64,000 bases of DNA from Solwaraspora sp. WMMA2056 (GTDB lineage: Bacteria > Actinomycetota > Actinomycetes > Mycobacteriales > Micromonosporaceae): positions 124,001 to 188,000 of the forward strand of contig NZ_CP128360.1 of the NCBI RefSeq assembly GCF_030345095.1, given 5' to 3'. The notes under the pieces were generated by a model, which was not told where the DNA came from, ran no database searches, and was given only the letters and a program-made list of their open reading frames with translations. A program made the translations under genes and the position numbers. The first letter of the stretch is position 1. Each line of letters opens with the position of its first letter. This document shows, piece after piece, positions 34,412 to 41,719 of the stretch.

Positions 34412-36229
34412 TTGACCGCGAAAACGACACCCCCGGACGCTGACGGCACACTGCAACGGGCGACTCAGATCGTCGACCTCGCGGCGCGCGCCTGCGAGGC
34501 GTACGACCGCCCCGATCTCGGTCGCCGGCTGGCCACCATCCGCACCACCCTGTCCGACCCGGTGGTGCACGTCGTGGTCGTCGGCGAGTTCAAACAGGGC
34601 AAGAGTTCACTGGTGAACGCGCTGGTCGGGACGAAGATCTGCCCGGTCGACGACGATGTGGCCACGGTCCTGCCCACGTACCTGCGGCACGGCCCGCAGC
34701 CGTCGGCGCAGCTGCTGTTCAGCGACGACCCGGCCCGGCGGGAGCCGCTGGCGATCGACCAGGTCTCCGACGTGGTCCTGGAGCGCACCACCGGCGACGA
34801 CGTCCCGACGGGGATCGCCGGGGTGGAGATCCGGCTCCCCCGCAACATCCTGTCCAACGGCCTGGTCCTGGTCGACACCCCCGGGGTCGGCGGGCTGGGC
34901 TCGGTGCACGCGGCGTCCAGCCTGGCCGCCGCGTCGATGGCCGACGCGCTGCTGTTCGTCACCGACGCCGCGCAGGAGCTGACCCGCAGCGAACTGGACT
35001 TCCTGCGGCAGGCCCGCGAGGTCTGTCCGACCGTGATGTGCGTGATGACCAAGACGGACTTCTATCCGCACTGGCGCAAGATCCGTGACCTGAACACCGG
35101 CCACCTCAGCCGTGAGGTGCAGATGCCGATCGTCCCGGTGTCGTCCGCGCTGCGCCTGCGCGCGGTCGCCGGCAACGACAAGGAACTGAACGTCGAATCC
35201 GGGTTCCCCGAGCTGGTCAAGTTCGTCACGCAACGGGTCGCCGGTGGCGCGGCGACCCGGGTCGCCGCGCAGGCCGCCGCGTCGGTGGTGGGGATCTGCG
35301 AACAGATGGAGAACCAGTTCACGGCGGAACACGCCGCGCTCGCCGACCCGGAGGCGGCGGCGAAGGTGGTGCACGAACTCAACGCGGTGAAGCAGCGGGT
35401 CGAGTCGCTCAAGGCCGCGGCGGCGAAGTGGCAGCAGACGCTGAGCGACGGCATCTCCGACCTGAACGCCGACGTCGACCACGACCTGCGTGGTCGGCTC
35501 CGCCGAATCCTCGAGGAGGCGGACGCCGCGATCGAGGAGATCGACCCCGCCGACGCCTGGGACGAGACCGAACGGTGGTTGCAGGCCAGGGTCTCCAACG
35601 AGCTGCTGGCCAACTACATGATGCTGCGCGACCGGGCGATGAGCCTCAGCGACGACGTGGCCCTGCACTTCCAGGAGGCCGCCGGCGAGGTGCTGCGGCA
35701 CGTCGCGATCCCCGACCCGGTTCCGCTGGTCGGCAGCGCCCAGGTGGAACACAAGATCGAGCTGGCCAAGATGAAGCTCGGCAAGCAGGCGATGGTGGCG
35801 CTCAAGAGCGCGTACGGCGGCGCACTGATGTTCGTCATGCTCGGTTCGTTGACCGGCATCGCGCTCGGTCCGATCGGGATCGGCATCGGGCTGGTGATGG
35901 GCCGCAAGGGTCTGCGGGAGGAGAAGAAGCGGCAGCGCGCCAACCGGCAGGGCCAGGCGAGGAACGCGGTCCGCCGGTACTGCGACGAGGTCAGCTTCGT
36001 GATGACCAAGGACTCCCGGGACACCCTGCGCCGAATCCAGCGGCAACTGCGCGACCACTACAGCGCGCTGGCCGAGGAGCTGTCCCGGTCCAACTCCGCC
36101 GCGCTGGCCGCCGCCGCGGAGGCGGCGCAACGGACCAAGGCCGACCGGGAGAGCCGGCTGCGCGACCTGAAGGCCGAGCTGGACCGGCTGCGGCAGTTGA
36201 AGGAGCACGCTGCCGCCATCGTCGGCTGA
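34412..36229 (+). CDS. Dynamin-like GTPase (IniA-like)
   Basis: 605 residues from TTG 34412, chosen for its CAGGAG RBS. ATG 34343 gives an unlikely His/Pro-rich extension through the leader. It has G1 GEFKQGKSSLVNAL (about 56-69), G3 VDTPGVGGLG (about 154-163) and G4 TKTD (about 213). Long coiled-coil stalk helices surround a hydrophobic hairpin at about 470-497 (ALMFVMLGSLTGIALGPIGI) that should insert in the membrane as in IniA. It ends in a Lys/Arg/Glu-rich coiled coil. IniA proteins fuse or repair membrane; in mycobacteria they are induced by cell-wall drugs. The second dynamin at 28222-29691 is the likely partner. Confidence 0.9.
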   Translation: MTAKTTPPDADGTLQRATQIVDLAARACEAYDRPDLGRRLATIRTTLSDPVVHVVVVGEFKQGKSSLVNALVGTKICPVDDDVATVLPTYLRHGPQPSAQLLFSDDPARREPLAIDQVSDVVLERTTGDDVPTGIAGVEIRLPRNILSNGLVLVDTPGVGGLGSVHAASSLAAASMADALLFVTDAAQELTRSELDFLRQAREVCPTVMCVMTKTDFYPHWRKIRDLNTGHLSREVQMPIVPVSSALRLRAVAGNDKELNVESGFPELVKFVTQRVAGGAATRVAAQAAASVVGICEQMENQFTAEHAALADPEAAAKVVHELNAVKQRVESLKAAAAKWQQTLSDGISDLNADVDHDLRGRLRRILEEADAAIEEIDPADAWDETERWLQARVSNELLANYMMLRDRAMSLSDDVALHFQEAAGEVLRHVAIPDPVPLVGSAQVEHKIELAKMKLGKQAMVALKSAYGGALMFVMLGSLTGIALGPIGIGIGLVMGRKGLREEKKRQRANRQGQARNAVRRYCDEVSFVMTKDSRDTLRRIQRQLRDHYSALAEELSRSNSAALAAAAEAAQRTKADRESRLRDLKAELDRLRQLKEHAAAIVG

Positions 36230-36238
36230 GCGCCGACC

Positions 36239-36302
36239 TGACCCGACCTGACCGACCGGTCCGACCCTGACCTGACCCTGACCAACATGGCGGGTCGGGT
36301 CA
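36239..36302. terminator. Weak long-loop inverted repeat between convergent genes
   Basis: TGACCCGACC and its mirror (36239-36248, 36293-36302) enclose 44 bases rich in CTGACC repeats between the IniA-like gene and the next minus-strand gene. It is a possible bidirectional terminator. Confidence 0.35.
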
Positions 36303-36307
36303 GGCGC

Positions 36308-36979
36308 TCAGCCTTCGTCGATGTCGTCGATCTCCGGGGTGCCGGCGGCGACCGGCGGCACCGCCCACGGATCATCGGACAGCAGCGCGTCGGTCGGCAG
36401 ATCCGACCCGTCCAGCTGGCTGTCGTAGCCGGCCGGGCCAGCGGCACCCGACTCGGGCTCGATCGCATCGAGCATGTCCTGAGCAGGGTCGAGGCGGTCG
36501 ACCGGGGCACCCTCGCCGTGTCCGAACGCCCCGTCGACCGTCAGCCCACCGGCAGACCCGTCGGCGGGCCCGGCGACGATCTCCCCCGGGCCGGTGACGC
36601 TGTCACCGCCGTCGACGCTGTCGGGGGCGTCAAGGTCCGCGCCCGGCTCGGCCAGCGCGTCGATCTCCGGCAGGTCGTCGAGCTCGGCTGCGTCGACCGG
36701 GGCCGCCGGGGCCGAGGCGAGCAGGTCGAGCGGCGCGGCGAGATCATCCGGTACGGCGCCCTCGCCGACGACCTGGCTGTGTGCCATGACGAACGGGGCC
36801 AGGTGCTCGGCCACCTCGACCGGGGCCGTCTCGGCGTAACTGACCACGGCCTGGGCCAGCAGCTCCGCCGGCAGATCCGCGTACCCGTTGGCGTCCAGCA
36901 CGGCAGCCGCCTCGTCGAGGGCTGCGGCGTCGCCGGACAGCCCAGCGAAGATCTCGTGCAGCGAGCGCGCCGGTGCCAT
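36308..36979 (-). CDS. Acidic Asp/Ala-rich protein, function unknown
   Basis: 223 residues. The first 75 residues are a helical domain (LHEIFAGLSGDAAALDEAAA and on). The rest is a low-complexity acidic region rich in Asp, Ala, Gly and Pro with no hydrophobic segment. It ends in a run of Asp and Glu. It converges on the IniA-like gene and may belong to the envelope module by position only. No family is recognised. Confidence 0.65.
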   Translation of the reverse strand: MAPARSLHEIFAGLSGDAAALDEAAAVLDANGYADLPAELLAQAVVSYAETAPVEVAEHLAPFVMAHSQVVGEGAVPDDLAAPLDLLASAPAAPVDAAELDDLPEIDALAEPGADLDAPDSVDGGDSVTGPGEIVAGPADGSAGGLTVDGAFGHGEGAPVDRLDPAQDMLDAIEPESGAAGPAGYDSQLDGSDLPTDALLSDDPWAVPPVAAGTPEIDDIDEG

Positions 36980-37183
36980 GACACCACTGTAGGAAGCATG
37001 GCACCGGTTGCGCCAAGGGGGACATCCCCAGGCGGTCCCCTAACTTGGCGCCCGCCGCCGACCGCCGTGCAACCTCCGCTGGCGGAGATCCGTCAAGGAG
37101 GCGTGACGGGATGAGCGATGACAAACCCGCTCGTACCAGATCAATTGTCCCGGCTCGTCCGCAGCACAAAGAGGAGAAACACC

Positions 37184-37762
37184 ATGAACGAACCGCGCAG
37201 TCGTCGCCGTACCGGACCGATCGTCGCCGGCTCGGCCTTCGCCGCCCTGGCGATCGCCGGCGCGCTCGCCCTCGGCATGTACGGATACGGCGACTCGACC
37301 GCCGGGTCGTCCGACACCGGCAGCGTGACCAGCTCCACCACCGGCGGCTCCGGCACGGCCGTGCAGCTGGTGGCGTACACCGGCAGCCAGCCGGAGGGCT
37401 ACAAGCTGGCGACGGTGCCGCAGGGCTGGGTCGTGCAGGGCTCGGACGCCTGGTCGCTGGTCCTGGCCCCGGCCGACACCGCCGACACCGACCCGAACAG
37501 CCTCGCCGGCAAGATCGCCGTGTCGACGCAGGCCCAGATGCCCAGCGGGCTGCCGTCCGAGTCGGTCACGGTCAACGGCCTGGCCGGCCACCTGGTCACG
37601 ATGGAGGACAACACCGACGGCCGGACCCTCTTCGTCGAGCAGCCCGGCGGCGGTTACCTGACCATCCAGGTCTGGGACGGCCTCGGCTGGACCGGCGAGC
37701 AGATCGTCGAGTTCGCCGCCGGCATCGAGGTCACCGGCGACGCCCAGCAGACCGTCGGCTGA
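37184..37762 (+). CDS. Membrane-anchored or secreted protein of unknown function
   Basis: 192 residues from ATG 37184 (RBS GAGGAG). A basic start (MNEPRSRRRTGP) is followed by the hydrophobic stretch IVAGSAFAALAIAGALALGM, a signal peptide or anchor, then a Ser/Thr/Gly linker and an extracytoplasmic domain with the repeated theme GWVVQGSDAWSLVLAP. An in-frame ATG at 37118 with a stronger but distant AAGGAGG gives 22 more residues, so two starts may be used. No enzyme motif is visible. It converges with the ABC permease across a 44-bp palindrome. Confidence 0.72.
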   Translation: MNEPRSRRRTGPIVAGSAFAALAIAGALALGMYGYGDSTAGSSDTGSVTSSTTGGSGTAVQLVAYTGSQPEGYKLATVPQGWVVQGSDAWSLVLAPADTADTDPNSLAGKIAVSTQAQMPSGLPSESVTVNGLAGHLVTMEDNTDGRTLFVEQPGGGYLTIQVWDGLGWTGEQIVEFAAGIEVTGDAQQTVG

Positions 37763-37773
37763 CCACCGCCGGC

Positions 37774-37817
37774 GGTGAGGGGCGGTGCCGCGGGTACCCG
37801 CGGCACCGCCCCTCACC
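37774..37817. terminator. 44-bp perfect palindrome, bidirectional terminator
   Basis: Two 22-base arms (GGTGAGGGGCGGTGCCGCGG plus GT, and the exact mirror) with no loop base between them lie between two convergent stop codons. In RNA it would form a long GC-rich hairpin on either strand. Confidence 0.75.
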
Positions 37818-37819
37818 GG

Positions 37820-38722
37820 TCAGGACGTGACGTCCTTACGGGTGAACCGCCAGTAGGCCACCGACAGGAAGACCGTGGCGTACGCCAACGCCGACACGCA
37901 GCCCTTGACGATGTCGTCGGTCTGCGTCGGCGTCGACAGCAACCCCAGCCAGGCGGTGCTGAAATGGGTCGGCAGGAAGTCCCGCAGCACCCCGAGCGCG
38001 GTGATCTGGTCCAGGATGCTGGACAGGATCCACAGCAGCACCGCGCCGCCGACCGCGCCGAGCGCCGCGTCGGTCGACACCGACAGCAGGAACGCCAACG
38101 ACGCCACGATCAGCAGCACCACCGCCAGGTAGCCGACGATGCCCAGCAGCCGCAGCAGCCCTTCCCCGGCGGGGATCTCGGCGGCCACCGTCGAGCGCAG
38201 CGGCGACCAGCCGTACCGGACGGTGCCGACCAGCAACGCGGTCGCGGCCAGGACCAGCAGTGACAACCCCGAGTACGCCAGCGCGACGACCAGCTTCACC
38301 GTCAACAGCCGGGCCCGGGGCACCGGTACGGCCAGCAGGTACCGCAGGCTCCCCCAGCTCGCCTCGCTGGCCACGGTGTCCCCGCAGAACAACGCAACCG
38401 CCACCACCAGCAGGAACGACGACGACACGAAAATGGTGAACAGGGTGAAGTTCAGCCCGCCGGAGGTGGCCAACTCGACCAGGCTGGCGAACTCACCGCC
38501 GCCGTTGTCGTCGTCGCCGTCGTCGAACTCGAAGGCGACCAGCACGATCAACGGCAGCAGTGCCATGAAGCCCAGCGTCAACTGGGTACGTCGGCGCGAC
38601 GCCTGTCGACGTACCTCGGCCCACAACGGCAAGGTGACGCGGGCCCGGTAGCCGGCGGCGGCGCCGGAGCGCTGCGCCGCCCGGTCCGGCTGGCGCACGT
38701 CCGGCGATTCCACAGTGTTCAT
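37820..38722 (-). CDS. ABC-2 type transporter permease
   Basis: 300 residues with about six hydrophobic spans after a basic cytoplasmic N-terminus. The first extracytoplasmic loop is a striking acidic run (EFDDGDDDNGGGEF). SEASWGSLRYLLAVPVPRARLL fits the coupling helix of ABC-2 permeases. Its ATG overlaps the stop of the hydrolase-ATPase fusion (ATGA), so the two are made together and should form one transporter. Confidence 0.85.
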   Translation of the reverse strand: MNTVESPDVRQPDRAAQRSGAAAGYRARVTLPLWAEVRRQASRRRTQLTLGFMALLPLIVLVAFEFDDGDDDNGGGEFASLVELATSGGLNFTLFTIFVSSSFLLVVAVALFCGDTVASEASWGSLRYLLAVPVPRARLLTVKLVVALAYSGLSLLVLAATALLVGTVRYGWSPLRSTVAAEIPAGEGLLRLLGIVGYLAVVLLIVASLAFLLSVSTDAALGAVGGAVLLWILSSILDQITALGVLRDFLPTHFSTAWLGLLSTPTQTDDIVKGCVSALAYATVFLSVAYWRFTRKDVTS

Positions 38723-41619
38723 CAGCGGTCCCCGCTCCCCCGTGAGTTCTCGCCGACCAGGGCGAGGAAGGCGTCTTCCAGCCGGCGACGCGGCACCACC
38801 CGGTCCACCGCGACGCCGGCCCGGACCAGTTCGGCCACGACCTCGCTGCGGGCGGTGCCGTCGACGTCGACGATGAGCCCGCCGTTGTCGGCGGCGACGG
38901 CCCGTACGCCCGGCAGCCGGTCGAGCACCGCTTCGGCGGCGGCCACGTCGGAGACGTCGAACTGCACGCTCGGCGAGTCACCGACGATCTCGTCGACCGG
39001 CCCGGCGGCCACGATCCGGCCCTTGTTGACCACCACCGCGTGGGTGCAGGTCTGCTCGACCTCGGCCAGCAGGTGGCTGGAGACCAGCACCGCACGCCCG
39101 CCGGTGGCGTAACGCTTGAGCACCCGGCGCATCTCGGCGATCTGCGGCGGATCGAGCCCGTCGGTGGGTTCGTCGAGCACCAGCAGCTCCGGCAGGCCCA
39201 GCATCGCCTGGGCGATGGCGAGCCGCTGCCGCATGCCGTGGCTGTAGTTGCGGATCCTGCGGTGCACCGAATCCCCGAGGCCGGCGATCTCCAGGGCCTC
39301 GTCGAAATGCGCGTCCGCCGCCGGGCGTCCGGTGGCCCGCCAGTACGCCCGCAGGTTCTCGATGCCGGACAGGTGCGGCAGGAACCCGGGCCCTTCGACC
39401 AGCGACCCGATCCTCGACAGCACCGGCGCGCCCGGCACCAGCCGGTGACCGAAGACCAGGATCTCGCCGGTGGTCGGCTGGGTCAGCCCCATCAGCACCC
39501 GCAGGGTGGTGGTCTTGCCGGCGCCGTTGGGCCCGAGCAGGCCGACGACCTGACCACGTTCGACGGTGAAGTCGACCCGTTCGACGGCGACGAACCCGTC
39601 GGCGTACTCCTTGCGCAGGTCACGTACCACCAGCGGGGTCTGGGCGTGCGCGGCGACCACCGTGTGGTCGGCCCGGCGCTGGCGTAGCCGCACGACGGTG
39701 ACGACCACGACCAGCCCGATCACGATCGCCGCGACCAGCCCGGCGAGCACCCAGCGCCACAGCGCCGCCGAGGTGGCGATCGGCTCACCGGCCACCTGCG
39801 GCAGGGTCACCGGCGCGGCGTCGGCGGACCCGATCCCGACGGTGTAGACGGTCGGTTCGACCGGCGTGGCGTACGCCTGGTCGGAGGTGGCGACCACGAT
39901 CCGCAGCCGGTTGCCGGCCTCGAACCGGTGCACGATCGCCGGCAGGGTCACCTCGACCGGTTGCGCCTGCGCGACGTCCGCCGGCAGGCCGGTCAGCCGT
40001 ACCGGGGCGACCAGCCCGCTGGGCAGGCTCATCGTGCCGTCCGGGTCGACGTCGTACAGCTTGACGAACAGCACCGCCTCGCCGGTCGGCGACGCGGCCC
40101 GGATGGTCACGGTCGGCGCACCGACCACCTCGACCGGGTCGGCCAGCGGTGCCGAGTCGAAGTGGGTGTGCTGGCCGGGCAGTTCGCTGACCACCCCGCC
40201 GAGCAGGCCGGCCAGGCCGCCGGCCAACGGCAGCGACGAGATCGCCGCCGGGTTGCCGGCCGGCGGGTTCGCGACCGGCCGTGCCGGCCCGGTGACCTCG
40301 ACGCTCGTCCGGTCGGTGCCGGCGGTGCCCGGGTAGTCGGCGATCCGGTAGCCGGTGGCCACCAGGCCCCGGTCCATCGCGTCGAAGCCGGCAACCCGCG
40401 ACCAGGTGAAACTGTCGTCGGGGGCGGCCCCTGCACCGGCCACGTAGTGGTCGAGCCAGCCGGCGGTGAGGAACTTGACCCGGTCCTGGTCGTTGAGCGG
40501 GCCGGCCCCGCCGTCGTGCCCGCCGGTGTACCAGGCGACCCGCACCGGAGTGCCGTTCGCGGCGATTCCCCGGGCGTTGGCGTCGGCCTCGGCGAGCGGG
40601 AACAGGGTGTCGGCACCGCCCTGGATCAGCAGGGTCGGCGCGGTGACCCGGTCCAGTACGCGGTCCGGGCTGGCCTGGTCGAGCAGCGCCACCGCCTCCG
40701 GGGTGCCCCGGCCGGTGGTGGCGATCTGCAGGTAGGCGGCGCAGACCTCGGCGGCGAACCGCCCGCAGGCCACCCCGCCGGCCACCGGGTCCACCGTCGG
40801 GTCCACCGTCGGGTCGCCCGGACCGGTGCCCGGGGCGGTGCCTTGGTCGGCACCTGGATCGGTGCCTGGATCGGTGCCTGGATCGGGGGCTGGTTGTCCC
40901 GCGCCGATCGGCATCCCCGGACCGCCCGCGCTGACCCCGCCGCTGCCGAAGAACAGCCCGGCCCAGCCCTTCTTGAACACCCCGTCCACCGGGTCCGCGC
41001 CGGTGGCTTCCGGCAGGAACGACCCGGCCAGGTCGTTCCAGGTGATCATCGGCACGATCGCGTCGACCCGGTCGTCCGCAGCGGCCAGCAGCAACGCCAG
41101 CGCGCCGCCGTACGAGCCACCGACGACGCCGACCTGCGGATCCCCGTCGGCGTCGGTGCGCACCTCGGGGCGCGACGCCAACCAGTCGAGCAGCCGGGAC
41201 GCGTCCCGGACCTCGTAGTCGGGGTTGTTCAGGTGGATCTGGCCACCGCTGGCGCCGAACCCCCGGGCGGTGTACGCCAGCACCGCGTACCCGAGGGCGG
41301 CCAGCTCCTCGGCGTCGGCGGCGACCGTCTGCTTGGAGCCGCCGAAGCCGTGCGCGAGCAGCACCGCCGGCACCGGCTGCGCCGCCGACGCCGACTTCGG
41401 CAGGTAGAACGTGGTGTCGAGGTCGACCGGCTGGTCACCGTCCGGGCCGGAGAGCACCGTGATCCGTTGCTCGGCGGTGGTGTACGGCACCGACTCCGGC
41501 CAGACCGCCCAGGTCACCACGGCGGCGACGACGGCGACCGCGAGCAGCCCGCCGGCCAGCCGCCGCTGGTAGGGCCGGGGCAGGGCACGGCGCAGCCGCG
41601 CGGACATCGGAGTCGGCAT
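38722..41619 (-). CDS. Alpha/beta hydrolase fused to ABC transporter ATPase
   Basis: 965 residues from ATG 41619. Order: an N-terminal membrane span (LLAVAVVAAVVTWAVW), an alpha/beta hydrolase of the X-Pro dipeptidyl-peptidase (S15/CocE-like) type and a jelly-roll domain with VTIRAASPTGEAVLFVKLYD. A second span (VLAGLVAAIVIGLVVVV) leads to a full ABC ATPase. The hydrolase has nucleophile GGSYGG, Asp in GGADTLFPL and His in YTGGHDGG. The ATPase has Walker A GLLGPNGAGKTTTL, signature YSHGMRQRLAIAQ and LLVLDEPTDGLD. The hydrolase is then outside and the ATPase inside, joined in one chain. A DPGTDPGTDPGAD linker is a variable 12-bp repeat. Confidence 0.88.
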   Translation of the reverse strand: MPTPMSARLRRALPRPYQRRLAGGLLAVAVVAAVVTWAVWPESVPYTTAEQRITVLSGPDGDQPVDLDTTFYLPKSASAAQPVPAVLLAHGFGGSKQTVAADAEELAALGYAVLAYTARGFGASGGQIHLNNPDYEVRDASRLLDWLASRPEVRTDADGDPQVGVVGGSYGGALALLLAAADDRVDAIVPMITWNDLAGSFLPEATGADPVDGVFKKGWAGLFFGSGGVSAGGPGMPIGAGQPAPDPGTDPGTDPGADQGTAPGTGPGDPTVDPTVDPVAGGVACGRFAAEVCAAYLQIATTGRGTPEAVALLDQASPDRVLDRVTAPTLLIQGGADTLFPLAEADANARGIAANGTPVRVAWYTGGHDGGAGPLNDQDRVKFLTAGWLDHYVAGAGAAPDDSFTWSRVAGFDAMDRGLVATGYRIADYPGTAGTDRTSVEVTGPARPVANPPAGNPAAISSLPLAGGLAGLLGGVVSELPGQHTHFDSAPLADPVEVVGAPTVTIRAASPTGEAVLFVKLYDVDPDGTMSLPSGLVAPVRLTGLPADVAQAQPVEVTLPAIVHRFEAGNRLRIVVATSDQAYATPVEPTVYTVGIGSADAAPVTLPQVAGEPIATSAALWRWVLAGLVAAIVIGLVVVVTVVRLRQRRADHTVVAAHAQTPLVVRDLRKEYADGFVAVERVDFTVERGQVVGLLGPNGAGKTTTLRVLMGLTQPTTGEILVFGHRLVPGAPVLSRIGSLVEGPGFLPHLSGIENLRAYWRATGRPAADAHFDEALEIAGLGDSVHRRIRNYSHGMRQRLAIAQAMLGLPELLVLDEPTDGLDPPQIAEMRRVLKRYATGGRAVLVSSHLLAEVEQTCTHAVVVNKGRIVAAGPVDEIVGDSPSVQFDVSDVAAAEAVLDRLPGVRAVAADNGGLIVDVDGTARSEVVAELVRAGVAVDRVVPRRRLEDAFLALVGENSRGSGDR
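40796..40888. repeat. 12-bp repeats in the hydrolase linker
   Basis: GGTCCACCGTCG-type units and three GGTGCCTGGATC units encode an Asp/Pro/Gly/Thr linker inside the hydrolase domain. They keep the frame and probably vary in number. Confidence 0.7.
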
Positions 41620-41707
41620 GAGCAAACCGTACGGTGCCCGCCCGCCGCCAACCTGTGAACCCTCTCAGCTCAGGTGCGCCGGCCGTCGCCGGGCGGCGCA
41701 CGGCGGC

Positions 41708-41713
41708 TAGTCT
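41708..41713 (+). promoter_or_regulatory. Possible -10 element for a leaderless AAA ATPase mRNA
   Basis: TAGTCT ends 6 bases before GTG 41720, and no ribosome-binding site is present, so initiation at the start codon is likely. Confidence 0.35.
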
Positions 41714-41719
41714 CGGGCG

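Noticed and set aside
37045..37830. 261-residue frame starting with a strong AAGGAGG RBS
   Set aside because: After about 20 residues it becomes Arg/Gly/His-rich shadow of the gene at 37184; at most a short leader peptide.
39928..41658. 576-residue plus-strand frame across the hydrolase-ABC gene
   Set aside because: Antisense shadow with no domains; the minus-strand reading has complete motifs.
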